Below the pieces are notes generated by a model that worked only from the letters and a program-made list of their open reading frames with translations, ran no database searches and was not told where the DNA came from. Both the position numbers and the translations under genes were made by a program. From contig NZ_FNFQ01000001.1 in NCBI RefSeq assembly GCF_900101175.1, forward strand, positions 679,851 through 743,850: a stretch of 64,000 nucleotides of DNA, in the 5' to 3' direction. Of this stretch, positions 35,944 through 44,733 are shown piece by piece; position 1 is the first letter of the stretch, and the number at the start of each line of letters is the position of its first letter. The stretch comes from Stenotrophomonas pavanii (GTDB taxonomy: Bacteria > Pseudomonadota > Gammaproteobacteria > Xanthomonadales > Xanthomonadaceae).

Positions 35944-36583
35944 GGCGGGTCTGGATCAGCGGCACTTCAAACGGCTTGTCGACCACTGCACGCAGGCCGT
36001 GGATATGGACGCGCAGCGAATCCGAGTCGGGCAGCTCTTCGCCCCAGACGCGGGTCTCCAGCTCCTGGCGGGTGACCACGGCCGGCGCGGCTTCCATCAG
36101 GGCCTGCAGGATCTTCAGCGCGGTCGGGTTGAGCTGCAGCAGCTTGCCCTGGCGACGCACCTCCAGCGTGTCCAGGTTGTATTCCAGGTCGCCGGTTTCC
36201 AGCACGCGGGTCTGCACGCCCTTGCCGCGGCGCGACAGCGCGTTCAAGCGCACTTCCACTTCCTGCAGCGCGAACGGCTTGATCAGGTAGTCATCGGCAC
36301 CGGAATCGAAACCGGCCAGCTTGTTGTCCAGCGAGTCGCGGGCGGTCAACATCAGTACCGGGGTCTGCTTGCGCGCTTCGTTGCGCAGCTTGCGGCACAC
36401 TTCGATGCCATCCATGCCCGGCAGGTTCAGGTCCAGCACGATGGCGTCGAACTCGTGGACCACGGCCAGATGCAGGCCGGTCACGCCGTCGGCGGCGAAG
36501 TCCACGGTGTGGCCACGATCCTCAAGGTAGTCGCCAAGGTTGGCGGCGATGTCGCTGTTGTCTTCGATTACGAGAATGCGCAC
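35906..36583 (-). CDS. OmpR/PhoB-family response regulator
   Basis: A 225-residue regulator partnered with the downstream kinase. The receiver (residues 1-118) begins MRILVIEDNSDIAANLGDYL, with the phospho-acceptor in AIVLDLNLPGMDGIEV (about residue 51), the conserved threonine in VLMLTARDS and lysine in YLIKPFALQE. The winged-helix domain (about 130-222) ends in LIQTRHGIGYRIATPEA. It may control the neighbouring three-gene family of secreted proteins, encoded on the same strand just downstream-facing, but no binding site was identified. Confidence 0.93.
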   Translation of the reverse strand: MRILVIEDNSDIAANLGDYLEDRGHTVDFAADGVTGLHLAVVHEFDAIVLDLNLPGMDGIEVCRKLRNEARKQTPVLMLTARDSLDNKLAGFDSGADDYLIKPFALQEVEVRLNALSRRGKGVQTRVLETGDLEYNLDTLEVRRQGKLLQLNPTALKILQALMEAAPAVVTRQELETRVWGEELPDSDSLRVHIHGLRAVVDKPFEVPLIQTRHGIGYRIATPEA

Positions 36584-36745
36584 TGGGACCTCTGGTTCTT
36601 GAAGGGTCGTCGGGGGGCCAGGCCCACCCGCTCAGGATGCCCCTGTGCGGGTGGACGCGACGTCTACCTGCTGAACGATACAGGTTCCATTCTTAACATT
36701 TCGTACCGACGGGGCGACACCGGGCGAGGCCCCTGCGGCGGCGGG

Positions 36746-37207
36746 TCAGCGGCTGATGCGCTGCTGGTCGGTCAACGCCTGGCGGCTGTCTTCCTGGGCC
36801 TTGCGACGCTGGGCCACGGTCAGGCAGACACTGGTCGGCATGTTGCTGCCGGTGAGGCGCTCGCGACGGCAGATCATGCGGCTGTCGGCCTGGGCACGGG
36901 TCATGATGGTATTGACGATCTCCTGCTCGTTGAACAGGTCGTTGCGCTCCTGCGCCGCCAGCTCATCCACCTTCTCGCGGCCATTCATCTTGATCCGGAT
37001 CCGGTTCAGCGCCTGCTGCACGCGACTCTTGTCCTCCAGCCCGATTTCACTGTAGTCCTCGCTGCCCATGGCCGTTTCGACGCGGCGGATCTGCTCGGAC
37101 ACCGGGGTGAAGGAATCCATCTGCACGGTGTCCTTCTGCGCCTTGGCCTGCACGGTGGCCACCAGGCCGAGCGACAGCATCAGGGCGAGCGTAGTGTTGC
37201 GGTACAT
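36746..37207 (-). CDS. Small secreted protein, member 1 of a tandem family
   Basis: 153 residues with a signal peptide (MYRNTTLALMLSLGLVATVQ, cut after AKA). GGAG is six bases before the ATG at 37207. The mature protein is charged and helical (SEQIRRVETAMGSEDYSEIG, then LEDKSRVQQALNRIRIKM). It ends in the family core CRRERLTGSNMPTSVCLT followed by VAQRR. The two cysteines, 15 residues apart, could form a disulfide in the periplasm. It is about 50% identical to the next gene by eye. Function unknown. Confidence 0.8.
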   Translation of the reverse strand: MYRNTTLALMLSLGLVATVQAKAQKDTVQMDSFTPVSEQIRRVETAMGSEDYSEIGLEDKSRVQQALNRIRIKMNGREKVDELAAQERNDLFNEQEIVNTIMTRAQADSRMICRRERLTGSNMPTSVCLTVAQRRKAQEDSRQALTDQQRISR

Positions 37208-37322
37208 GACGAGCTCCATGTTCGTCCATGAATAGGGTCTCGACTTTACGGTTCCGCCGATGCGTCCACAAGGGACGCACGGCAGGGTGACCGATGGCCG
37301 CGCGCGGCCCGCGCGACAGTGC

Positions 37323-37793
37323 TCAGGGCTTGTAGTTGTTGAAGCGCTGGCCGTCGTTGAGCGCCTTGCGGCTGTCTTCCTCCGCCTTGCGGCGCTGGGC
37401 CACGGTCAGGCAGACGCTCTGCGGCATGTTGCTGCCGGTGGTGCGCTCGCGACGGCAGACCATGCGGCTGTCGGCGTGGGCGCGGGTCATGATCGTGTTG
37501 ATCACTTCCTGGTCGTTGAAGATCTGGGTGCGGTCCTGCGGGCTGACCTGTTCGATGCGTTCGTGGTCGCCCATCTTGATCTTGATGCGGCCCAGCGCCT
37601 GCTGCACGCGGCTCTTGTCTTCCAGCCCGATCTCGCTGTAGTCCTCGCTGTTGATGGCCGCCTCAACGCTGCGGATCTGTTCGGCCACCGGTGCATTGGC
37701 GTCGAACTTCACCTGTGCCTTCTCGGGCTTGGCGTGGGCGGTGGTGGCCAGTGCCAGGCCCAGCATCAGGGCGACGGGAATCATGCGCTGCAT
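37323..37793 (-). CDS. Small secreted protein, member 2 of a tandem family
   Basis: 156 residues with signal peptide MQRMIPVALMLGLALATTAH. The body carries the same phrases as member 1 (NSEDYSEIGLEDKSRVQQAL, NTIMTRAHADSRM) and the core CRRERTTGSNMPQSVCLT. It is the copy closest to member 1, consistent with a recent tandem duplication. The intergenic gaps of 115 and 97 bp leave room for separate promoters. Function unknown; the CR-x-E-x-x-TGS...C pattern recurs in many short secreted proteins of proteobacteria. Confidence 0.8.
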   Translation of the reverse strand: MQRMIPVALMLGLALATTAHAKPEKAQVKFDANAPVAEQIRSVEAAINSEDYSEIGLEDKSRVQQALGRIKIKMGDHERIEQVSPQDRTQIFNDQEVINTIMTRAHADSRMVCRRERTTGSNMPQSVCLTVAQRRKAEEDSRKALNDGQRFNNYKP

Positions 37794-37890
37794 CGTTACC
37801 TCCAGGTTCTTCCATGAGTGGAAATCGATCCTGCGCTATCGCCGATGCGCCGTCACGGCACGGTCGGCGAGACCACAGGCCAGTGCGCGC

Positions 37891-38370
37891 TCAACGCCCG
37901 GCGGGCGGTGGGCTGAGCATGTTGTAGCTGCGCTGGTCGTTGATCAGCGCCTTGCCCTTCTCCTCGATCCGGCGCCGTTCGGCCACGGTCAGACAGCGGC
38001 TCCTGGGCATGTTGCTGCCGGTGGTGCGTTCGTACTTGCAGATCTGCCGGCTGTCTTCGTGGCCGCGCGCCAACAGGGTGTTGATGCGTTCCTGCTCGTT
38101 GAAGACCTCGGCCTGCAGCTGCGGCGGCAGTTCCTGCACGGTCTGGCGCTCGCCCAGGTGCTGACGGATGCGCGACAGCGACTGCTGCACCTGGCCGCGA
38201 TCCTCGGCAGACAGTTCGGCATAGTCGGGGGCAGCCAGGGCGGTTTCCACCTGGCGCATCTGTTCGGCGACCGAGCCCTGCCGGTCCATCTGTACAGCGG
38301 CTTTCTCCGGCTTGGCGGCAACAGCGCCAGACAGGCCCAGCAGCAACGCGATCGTCATGATGCGGTACAT
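37891..38370 (-). CDS. Small secreted protein, member 3 of a tandem family
   Basis: 159 residues, signal peptide MYRIMTIALLLGLSGAVAAK. GGGAGG lies six bases before the ATG at 38370. It is the most diverged copy: the mid-region is LAAPDYAELSAEDRGQVQQS and the core reads CKYERTTGSNMPRSRCLT. The spacing of the cysteines is unchanged. It is the first gene of the three in transcription order. No terminator is visible between the three genes. Confidence 0.8.
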   Translation of the reverse strand: MYRIMTIALLLGLSGAVAAKPEKAAVQMDRQGSVAEQMRQVETALAAPDYAELSAEDRGQVQQSLSRIRQHLGERQTVQELPPQLQAEVFNEQERINTLLARGHEDSRQICKYERTTGSNMPRSRCLTVAERRRIEEKGKALINDQRSYNMLSPPPAGR

Positions 38371-38470
38371 CGCCAACCTCCCGATCCATCCCGGAACGAA
38401 GGGCCAACTCTACGACCGTCACGCGGCCTCCACAAGAGACCTTGGGCACGGGGCCGACCGGCATAAAAAA

Positions 38471-38498
38471 GGCCCAGGCGGTGCACCCGCCTGGGCCT
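38471..38498 (-). terminator. Intrinsic terminator downstream of rimK
   Basis: On the minus strand CAGGCCCAGGCGG, loop GTGCA, CCGCCTGGGCC, then TTTTTT. It separates the RimK-like gene from the three-gene family. Confidence 0.9.
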
Positions 38499-38628
38499 GA
38501 AGTCGTATCCCGATACCGATCCTGCTGAGAGGCAGAGCTGCGGTTCGCTGAAGCCTACGCCGGGGTCGATTAAAGCCTCGTTAAAGCCGCGGATCATTTA
38601 CCCATGAGAATCACAACCCCATGAATAA

Positions 38629-39507
38629 TCAGGGCTTTTTGATCTTCTCTACGTGCTCGATGATCCGCGTGGCCACGTCGACCCCGCAGGCCGCTTCGAT
38701 GCCCTCCAGCCCGGGCGTGGAGTTGACCTCCAGCACCAGCGGGCCGCGCGCGGAGCGGATCAGGTCCACGCCGCAGACCGACAGGCCCAGTGCCTTGGCC
38801 GAGCGCACCGCCACCTGCTGCTCGGCACGGCTGGCCTTGGCCGCCACGGCGGTGCCGCCGGCGTGCAGATTGGAGCGGAAGTCGCCCTCCGGTGCCTGCC
38901 GCTGCATCGACGCCACCACCTGGTCGCCGACCACGAAGCAGCGCAGGTCGGCCCCCTTGGCCTCGCCGATGAATTCCTGCATCAGGAAGTTGGCATACAG
39001 ACCGCGCAGGGCCTCGACGATGCCGCGCGAGGCACTGGCCTTTTCGGTCAGGATCACGCCACGCCCCTGGGTGCCTTCATTGAGCTTCACCACATGGGGT
39101 GGCGGACCGAGCATGGACAGCAGGTCGACGGTGTCATCAGGGTTGTCGCCGAACACGGTGACCGGCATGTCGATGCCCTTGGCCGCCAGCAGCTGGTGCG
39201 CACGCAGCTTGTCGCGCGAACGCAGGATGGCGTCGGACGGGTTGGGCGTGCGCGCGCCCATCAGTTCGAACTGGCGCAGCACGGCGGTGCCGTAGCGGGT
39301 GATGGAGGCACCGATGCGCGGGATGACCATGTCCACGCCGGTCATCGGCCGGCCCTTGTAATGCATGGAAAAGCCATCGGCGGCGATGCGCATGTAGCAG
39401 CGCAACGGGTCCAGGATGCGCACAGTGTGGCCCCGCGCGCGTGCCGCCTCGACCAGCCGACGGGTGGAATACAGAGAGCTGTTGCGGGACAGGATGGCGA
39501 GCTTCAT
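38629..39507 (-). CDS. rimK: RimK-family alpha-L-glutamate ligase
   Basis: An ATP-grasp enzyme that in E. coli adds glutamates to the C-terminus of ribosomal protein S6. The chosen start [20 protein letters not shown] matches the canonical RimK N-terminus and gives 292 residues, the family size. Conserved segments: [20 protein letters not shown] (about 110-130), [17 protein letters not shown] (nucleotide binding, about 160), [26 protein letters not shown] and [17 protein letters not shown] (metal ligands, about 265). It is followed by a strong terminator. Whether S6 is the target here is not shown. Confidence 0.92.
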   Translation of the reverse strand: MKLAILSRNSSLYSTRRLVEAARARGHTVRILDPLRCYMRIAADGFSMHYKGRPMTGVDMVIPRIGASITRYGTAVLRQFELMGARTPNPSDAILRSRDKLRAHQLLAAKGIDMPVTVFGDNPDDTVDLLSMLGPPPHVVKLNEGTQGRGVILTEKASASRGIVEALRGLYANFLMQEFIGEAKGADLRCFVVGDQVVASMQRQAPEGDFRSNLHAGGTAVAAKASRAEQQVAVRSAKALGLSVCGVDLIRSARGPLVLEVNSTPGLEGIEAACGVDVATRIIEHVEKIKKP

Positions 39508-39604
39508 CGCAGTGGGATCGGTCGGCAGGCGCGCAGCATAGCGCGGGCGTGTGGCGGGCGGATGATGCCCGTCGCCGACGATCACCAACGTTGTGGATGA
39601 AGCG

Positions 39605-39847
39605 TCAGCTGTCCCGTCCAGCGCTGGCCTGGAAGCCGTGGGCCGCTTCGCCCAATGCCGCCACGCAGGCCATCTGCAGGGCGGAATTACTGAACGCCTG
39701 CTGGTAGATCTGCTCGATCAGTTGCGCGGCCTTGGGGCCGCCTGCACGCCCGAGCGCGCGCACCGCCTCAAGCTGCTTGTTCGAGCCGACGCCGGCGGAA
39801 AGAAAGATTCTGTGGATGCGCTCGACGACGTCGTCCCGGCAGTTCAT
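39605..39847 (-). CDS. Small helical (HEAT-repeat-like) hypothetical protein
   Basis: 80 residues from [20 protein letters not shown] with AGGAG nine bases upstream. The segment [20 protein letters not shown] is like a short HEAT/Armadillo helix pair. No signal or membrane segment. It sits about 95 bp upstream of rimK on the same strand, so it may be cotranscribed. Unknown function. Confidence 0.6.
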   Translation of the reverse strand: MNCRDDVVERIHRIFLSAGVGSNKQLEAVRALGRAGGPKAAQLIEQIYQQAFSNSALQMACVAALGEAAHGFQASAGRDS

Positions 39848-40035
39848 GGAAGGCAGCTCCTGATCAATATCCGCGCACGCTAGTCGGTCAGTGCCGGCCT
39901 GCCCATGGGAAAAGTTTGAAGCGTTACGCGCCACCGCCGCAGCACTTCTAGGAGTTCTACGAAAATGTCGCTTTCGGCTGGAAGCGAGCAAGCGTGCCGA
40001 TCACCATGGAAGCCCGCCCCAAAACGGAAATTCCG

Positions 40036-40497
40036 ATGTCGAAAATGGAGCAACTCGCACAGAAGCTGCAGCAGTCCGCACACGCGGAACAGGCCCGGGC
40101 CATCGCGGTCGAAAAACAGTACCAGGACTGGATCCAGTCGCTGCATGTGCTGTTCGACACCATCGAGCTGTGGCTGCAACCGTTGGTGCAGGCACAGGTG
40201 GCCACGCTGCGCCGGGACACGGTCACCATCACCGAGAATCCGTCATCCGGGGAACTGAAAACCTACGCGGCCCCCGCACTGACCCTGAGTGTCAATGGCA
40301 AGGCCGCCGCGATCAAGCCTCTGGCCCGCTTCTGCTTTGGCTGCCAGGGACGGGTGGATATTCTGGCCCGGGAAAACCAGTGGCACCTGACACGGCACTT
40401 GGAGCCGGACGAGGTCTGGTACCTGCACACGCATGATCGCGCCCAGGGACGCGTGCTGGACGCGGACGCGTTGGCCGCGGTGTTCGCGGCGTACTGA
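40036..40497 (+). CDS. Conserved hypothetical protein
   Basis: 153 residues from MSKMEQLAQKLQQSAHAEQA; GGAAA lies five bases upstream. Two earlier in-frame ATGs (39994, 40006) are possible. The N-terminus is a long charged helix, likely coiled coil (about 1-50). The C-terminal half is mixed (RFCFGCQGRVDILARENQWH, then LTRHLEPDEVWYLHTHD). No signal peptide. It is divergent from the small HEAT-like protein and convergent with tRNA-Gly. I do not recognise the family. Confidence 0.7.
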   Translation: MSKMEQLAQKLQQSAHAEQARAIAVEKQYQDWIQSLHVLFDTIELWLQPLVQAQVATLRRDTVTITENPSSGELKTYAAPALTLSVNGKAAAIKPLARFCFGCQGRVDILARENQWHLTRHLEPDEVWYLHTHDRAQGRVLDADALAAVFAAY

Positions 40498-40546
40498 GGC
40501 AGTCTGGAGGAACCCGCGCGGCGGAATGCGGCGCGGTCATGAAGGA

Positions 40547-40620
40547 TGGAGCGGGCGATGGGAATCGAACCCACGTCAGTAGCTTGGGAAGCTACAGCTC
40601 TACCATTGAGCTACGCCCGC
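40547..40620 (-). tRNA. tRNA-Gly (anticodon CCC)
   Basis: A cloverleaf reads from 40620 down: acceptor GCGGGCG/CGCCCGC, D-arm GCTC AATGGTA GAGC, anticodon stem GTAGC-TTCCCAA-GCTAC giving anticodon CCC, and T-arm with GTTCGATTC. CCA is encoded at 40549-40547. It reads GGG codons. Confidence 0.97.
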
Positions 40621-40681
40621 AGTGCGCGGTGAAAGTCTATGCGGTTGGGCCAGTGTTGCGCAATGGCAGCATGCCGCAAAA

Positions 40682-40769
40682 GGGGTCAGAGCCGTTTCCT
40701 GGCGGAAACGGATCCGCCCCCTGGCGCAACAGGTCGGAGCCCTTTCCCTGCGGAAAGGGCTCCGCCCCC
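40682..40769. repeat. Two copies of the GGGGTC...CCCC 40-bp palindrome family
   Basis: Copy 1 (40682-40720): GGGGTCAGAGCCGTTTCC, then GGAAACGGATCCGCCCC. Copy 2 (40732-40769): GGTCGGAGCCCTTTCCC, then GGAAAGGGCTCCGCCCC. They lie between tRNA-Gly and the esterase stop. The variable inner stem keeps its pairing between copies (GTTTCC/GGAAAC versus CCTTTCC/GGAAAGG). Confidence 0.8.
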
Positions 40770-40781
40770 GGCGGTTGCTGC

Positions 40782-42617
40782 TTAGAACGTGCCGCTGAAG
40801 TTGGCGAACAGGGTGGCGTCCTGCGCGCGCTTCTGGCCGGTCGACGCGCTCAGGCCGAAGTTGCTCTGCAGGCCGAACAGTTCGGTGCGGGCACCCAGCA
40901 CGACGGTGGCGTAGTTCTTGTCGAACTTCAGGCCCGGCACGCGGTAGCTGCCCAGTTCCGGCAGGGTCTGCAGCCAGGCGCTGGCCTGCTTGGTGTCCTC
41001 GAACTCGTGATCGTAGGTCACCTGGGCATACGGCTTGAGGGTGCCGCCATCGAAGCGGGCCTGCCAGCCGATGCGACCCACGGTCGAATCGACGTTCTGG
41101 CGGTCGTAGCCCAGCGCGGTGGCCAGGGTGCCGGCCGCAGCGCTTTCGGTGTAACCGTCGATCTTCACCTTCTGCCAGATCACCGAGGCGATCGGGCCGT
41201 GGCGGAAGCCACCTTCGGTGCCGAACTCGTAACCGGCGTTCAGCGCGGCGGTCAGGTTGCTGCCGTCCGGCGAACCACCATGCTCACGGGTGGCCGGGCC
41301 CAGCTGGACCTTGCGGTTCACGTCATAGGACAGCCAGGTGTAGCTGACCTGGCCATTCACCCAGATGCGGTCGCCATACCAGCCTGCGAACAGACCGGCG
41401 GTGGTGTCCTTCTGGGTGAAGTCGCCACGGCTGTTGCCGAAGTCGGCGTTGAGGCGACCGAAGCCGGCGAAGCCGCCGAACACCATGCCGTCGCGGGCCC
41501 AGTCGATACCGAACAGGCCGGCCGGGGCCAGGCCGTCGTACAGGTCGGCGTGGTCGTAGCGCTGCAGGTCGCCACGCACGCCGCCCCACCAGGACAGGCC
41601 GTCGGCCGGACGACCGCCGAGGTGCATGCTGACCTGGTCGGCACGCGAACGACCGATGGTCTGCGCCGAGTGGCTCAGCACCTGCTGCAGGCGCGGGGCT
41701 TCCAGCACCGACACCGCATACTGGCCCAGCAGCTGGTGGCCGGCGGTGGTCGGGTGCACGCCGTCGGCGAACAGGTAGGTGTTGGCCGCATCCGGACTGA
41801 CGTAGCTGGTCGGGTTGCAGGTCAGGATGCTCTGCGTCGAGTTGGCCGGGTCGATCCTGCAACCGGTGCTGGTGACGTTGGTGAAGCCGTACATGCCCGG
41901 GTTGGCGGCGACTTCGCCCAGCACGGTGAAGGTATCGAGCGGGATGAACGCGATGCCGGCCTGCTTCAGGCCGCCGTACAGCGCCTTGTTGTAGCCGGCC
42001 GACAGCGCGGTGGCGGCGGCGGCATTCGGACCGCGGAAGGCCGGGGTCAGGCCGACGTTGGGCAGGTTCGGCACCAGCACGTACTCGGCACCGGCCTGCT
42101 TCAGCGCGCCGACCAGGGCGATCTGATCGGTGACGGCGGCGCCGATGATGGCCTGTGCCTGCGCCGGCGCAGCGGCGGCCGCGAACAGGTCATTGGCACC
42201 ACCCCACACCGTGTACAGGACATTGGCGTCAGCCTTGCCGCCATTGGCAGCCAGATAACGCGCCGCCTGCGACTTCAGCGACGGGATGGTTCCCATCGGG
42301 CTCGCCACGTCCACGCCGACGCGGGCACCGCCGACCGCGTAGTTGTCGCCGCTCTGGCCGTTGCCGTTGGCGGCGCCGTTGAGGCCGTAGTAGTTGGCGA
42401 CCTGCTGCGCCCACACCCAACCGGGGTTGGTGGTGAACTGGCCGGTCACCGGACGCACATCGGCCGGCAGCAGCGGGCGGAAATAGCCGGCATCGGTCAG
42501 GCTGTCGCCGAAGAACACGGCCTTGGAATACGGGGATTCGCCTGCCATGGCCGGAAGCGCGGCCAGCGCGATCGCGGCCGCCATCAGGGAGCGGATCGGG
42601 CGTTTGCTGAGCAGCAT
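40782..42617 (-). CDS. GDSL-type autotransporter esterase (EstA-like)
   Basis: An outer-membrane-anchored lipase/esterase. From MLLSKRPIRSLMAAAIALAA with AGGAG eight bases upstream it has 611 residues. After the signal peptide the GDSL domain (about 25-335) contains KAVFFGDSLTDAGYF (nucleophile, about 38), VLYTVWGGANDLFA (block III, GxND) and FADGVHPTTAGHQLL (block V, catalytic D and H). A linker leads to an autotransporter barrel (about 350-611) ending FSGTF, with terminal aromatic residue. Length and order match Pseudomonas EstA. It probably forms its own transcription unit. Confidence 0.93.
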   Translation of the reverse strand: MLLSKRPIRSLMAAAIALAALPAMAGESPYSKAVFFGDSLTDAGYFRPLLPADVRPVTGQFTTNPGWVWAQQVANYYGLNGAANGNGQSGDNYAVGGARVGVDVASPMGTIPSLKSQAARYLAANGGKADANVLYTVWGGANDLFAAAAAPAQAQAIIGAAVTDQIALVGALKQAGAEYVLVPNLPNVGLTPAFRGPNAAAATALSAGYNKALYGGLKQAGIAFIPLDTFTVLGEVAANPGMYGFTNVTSTGCRIDPANSTQSILTCNPTSYVSPDAANTYLFADGVHPTTAGHQLLGQYAVSVLEAPRLQQVLSHSAQTIGRSRADQVSMHLGGRPADGLSWWGGVRGDLQRYDHADLYDGLAPAGLFGIDWARDGMVFGGFAGFGRLNADFGNSRGDFTQKDTTAGLFAGWYGDRIWVNGQVSYTWLSYDVNRKVQLGPATREHGGSPDGSNLTAALNAGYEFGTEGGFRHGPIASVIWQKVKIDGYTESAAAGTLATALGYDRQNVDSTVGRIGWQARFDGGTLKPYAQVTYDHEFEDTKQASAWLQTLPELGSYRVPGLKFDKNYATVVLGARTELFGLQSNFGLSASTGQKRAQDATLFANFSGTF

Positions 42618-42824
42618 GTAAAAAACTCCTGTGGGGATATCGTTGAGGACCCGGCGGACGTACGCCGGCGCACGGTGAATGGTTTCACTGCGCCGCGTTT
42701 TGCTCACGCTGCGCCGCCGCATGGATTGTCGCCCGAGGGCGCTGGACCCCGCTGTGCCGGGGCTGGCGATCAGCGACATTTGCAAGGGTTCCGATCCGCG
42801 CAGGCCATCGGCGACAATGCGGTG

Positions 42825-43025
42825 ATGAACATCCAGCTCAACGGCGAACCCCGTACCCTGCCCGCCTCGACGACCCTCCACGATCTGCTGCAGGCCGAGC
42901 AGCTGCTGCAGCGCCGGGTCGCGGTCGAGGTCAACGGCGAGATCGTCAGCCGCAGCCGCCATGGCGAGCACGTCCTGGCCGAAGGCGACGTGGTGGAGAT
43001 CGTGCACGCGCTGGGCGGCGGGTGA
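42825..43025 (+). CDS. thiS: Sulfur carrier protein ThiS
   Basis: A 66-residue ubiquitin-like carrier whose C-terminal GGG (HALGGG) receives the sulfur for thiamine thiazole formation. The ATG at 42825 gives MNIQLNGEPRTLPASTTLHD, which matches the family start, and VAVEVNGEIVSR is the conserved centre. The thiG gene lies 152 bp downstream, beyond a SMAG inverted pair. No TPP riboswitch (THI-box) is seen in the 207 bp upstream. The ThiF adenylylating partner is not in the window. Confidence 0.93.
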   Translation: MNIQLNGEPRTLPASTTLHDLLQAEQLLQRRVAVEVNGEIVSRSRHGEHVLAEGDVVEIVHALGGG

Positions 43026-43033
43026 GGCTGCGC

Positions 43034-43107
43034 GGGTAGTGCCGGCCGCTGGCCGGCAATCCGACGCTGTCAGGCACCCTGCATTTGCCGGCCAGCGGCC
43101 GGCACTA
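43034..43107. repeat. Inverted SMAG pair between thiS and thiG
   Basis: 43034-43057 (GTAGTGCCGGCCGCTGGCC) and 43085-43107 (its inverse, ending CTAC), separated by 27 bp. In the thiS-thiG message they could fold into a 23-bp stem. This placement inside an expected operon suggests a processing or attenuation point. Confidence 0.85.
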
Positions 43108-43177
43108 CCCTCGCCCTCCTGCGGACAGCACCGCCTTGCATGACCCCATCTTCAGGCGGATAAGCGATAATCGCGCC

Positions 43178-43972
43178 ATGAACGTTCATGTCTCCCCCGA
43201 TTCGCTGGTGATCGCCGGCAAGACCTATGGCTCGCGGCTGCTGACCGGCACCGGCAAGTTCAAGGATCTGGAAGAAACCCGCCTGGCCACCGAGGCTGCC
43301 GGCGCCCAGATCGTCACTGTGGCCATCCGCCGCACCAACATCGGGCAGAACCCGGGCGAGCCGAACCTGCTCGACGTGCTGCCGCCGGAGCGTTTCACCA
43401 TCCTGCCCAACACCGCCGGCTGCTACACCGCCGAGGATGCCGTGCGCACCTGCCGCCTGTCCCGTGAACTGCTGGACGGCCACAACCTGACCAAGCTGGA
43501 AGTGCTGGGCGACCAGAAGACCCTGTACCCGGACGTGATGCAGACCCTCAAGGCTGCCGAACAGCTGGTCAAGGACGGCTTCGAGGTGATGGTCTACACC
43601 TCCGACGACCCGATCCTGGCCAAGCGCCTGGAAGAGATCGGCTGCGCTGCGGTAATGCCGCTGGCCGCGCCGATCGGTTCGGGCCTGGGCATCCAGAACA
43701 AGTACAACCTGCTGCAGATCATCGAAGACGCCAAGGTGCCGATCATCGTTGATGCCGGCGTGGGTACCGCCTCGGATGCCGCAATCGCGATGGAGCTGGG
43801 TTGCGACGGCGTGCTGATGAATACCGCCATTGCCGGTGCGCGCAACCCGGTGCTGATGGCCAGTGCGATGCGCAAGGCGGTCGAGGCCGGCCGCGAGGCG
43901 TTCCTGGCCGGACGCATCCCGCGCAAGCGCTACGCCAGCGCTTCTTCGCCAGTGGACGGGCTGATCGGCTGA
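43178..43972 (+). CDS. thiG: Thiazole synthase ThiG
   Basis: Forms the thiazole phosphate of thiamine from deoxyxylulose phosphate, dehydroglycine and ThiS thiocarboxylate. The 264-residue TIM-barrel enzyme starts [20 protein letters not shown]. It contains [36 protein letters not shown] (catalytic lysine region, about 105), [17 protein letters not shown] and [20 protein letters not shown]. The length is the family norm. The stop overlaps the trmB ATG by one base. Confidence 0.96.
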   Translation: MNVHVSPDSLVIAGKTYGSRLLTGTGKFKDLEETRLATEAAGAQIVTVAIRRTNIGQNPGEPNLLDVLPPERFTILPNTAGCYTAEDAVRTCRLSRELLDGHNLTKLEVLGDQKTLYPDVMQTLKAAEQLVKDGFEVMVYTSDDPILAKRLEEIGCAAVMPLAAPIGSGLGIQNKYNLLQIIEDAKVPIIVDAGVGTASDAAIAMELGCDGVLMNTAIAGARNPVLMASAMRKAVEAGREAFLAGRIPRKRYASASSPVDGLIG

Positions 43973-44706
43973 TGACCAATCCTTTCGACAGCGCCGGTTC
44001 CAAGGCCCCGCCCAAGCCCTTCACCGTGAGCGAAGGCCGCCGCGAGGTGCGCAGCTTCGTGTTGCGCCAGGGTCGTTTCACCCCGGCCCAGCAGCGCGCG
44101 TTCGACGAACGCTGGCCGCGCTTCGGCCTCGACTACACCGGCCAGCCGCGTGACCTGGACGCCACCTTCGGCCGCCCGGCGCACAAGGTGCTGGAAATCG
44201 GCTTCGGCAACGGCGCCGCGCTGCGCTTCGCTGCGCAGCACGATCCGTCGCGCGACTACATCGGCATCGAAGTGCACGCCCCGGGCGTGGGCCGGCTGCT
44301 CAACGCGCTGGCCGACGACAACGCCGACCACGTGCGCCTGTACCACCACGACGCGGTGGAAGTGCTGCAGAACGAGATCGCCGACGGCGCCCTCGATGAA
44401 GTGCGCATCTACTTCCCGGACCCGTGGCACAAGAAGCGCCACAACAAGCGCCGCCTGCTGCAGCCGGCGTTCGCCGAACTGCTGGTGCGCAAGCTGCGCC
44501 CGGGTGGCCGCCTGCACTGCGCCACCGACTGGGAAGACTACGCCGAGCAGATGTGGGACGTGCTCGATGCCACCGCCGGCCTGGTCAACCGCGCCGGCCC
44601 GCGTGGCAGCGTGCCGCGCCCGGACTGGCGCCCGCAGACCCACTTCGAGACCCGCGGCCAGAAACTCGGCCATGGCGTCTGGGACCTGTTGTACGACCGC
44701 ACCTGA
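43972..44706 (+). CDS. trmB: tRNA (guanine(46)-N7)-methyltransferase
   Basis: Methylates G46 in the tRNA variable loop using SAM. The 244-residue enzyme has the SAM-binding motif [16 protein letters not shown] (about 70), [15 protein letters not shown], and the family signature [18 protein letters not shown] (about 145-162). [19 protein letters not shown] lies near the C-terminus. The ATG overlaps the thiG TGA (TGATG), so it is translationally coupled. This thiG-trmB pairing is common in gammaproteobacteria. Confidence 0.96.
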   Translation: MTNPFDSAGSKAPPKPFTVSEGRREVRSFVLRQGRFTPAQQRAFDERWPRFGLDYTGQPRDLDATFGRPAHKVLEIGFGNGAALRFAAQHDPSRDYIGIEVHAPGVGRLLNALADDNADHVRLYHHDAVEVLQNEIADGALDEVRIYFPDPWHKKRHNKRRLLQPAFAELLVRKLRPGGRLHCATDWEDYAEQMWDVLDATAGLVNRAGPRGSVPRPDWRPQTHFETRGQKLGHGVWDLLYDRT

Positions 44707-44733
44707 CGATCGCCTGAGGACGCCGCGCCCCAC

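Noticed and set aside
40547..40620. tRNA-Gly as an integration site for an element
   Set aside because: No integrase gene and no direct repeat of the tRNA 3' end were seen nearby.
42618..42824. TPP riboswitch upstream of thiS
   Set aside because: No THI-box core (CTGAGA and the ACC-CTGA segment) could be found.
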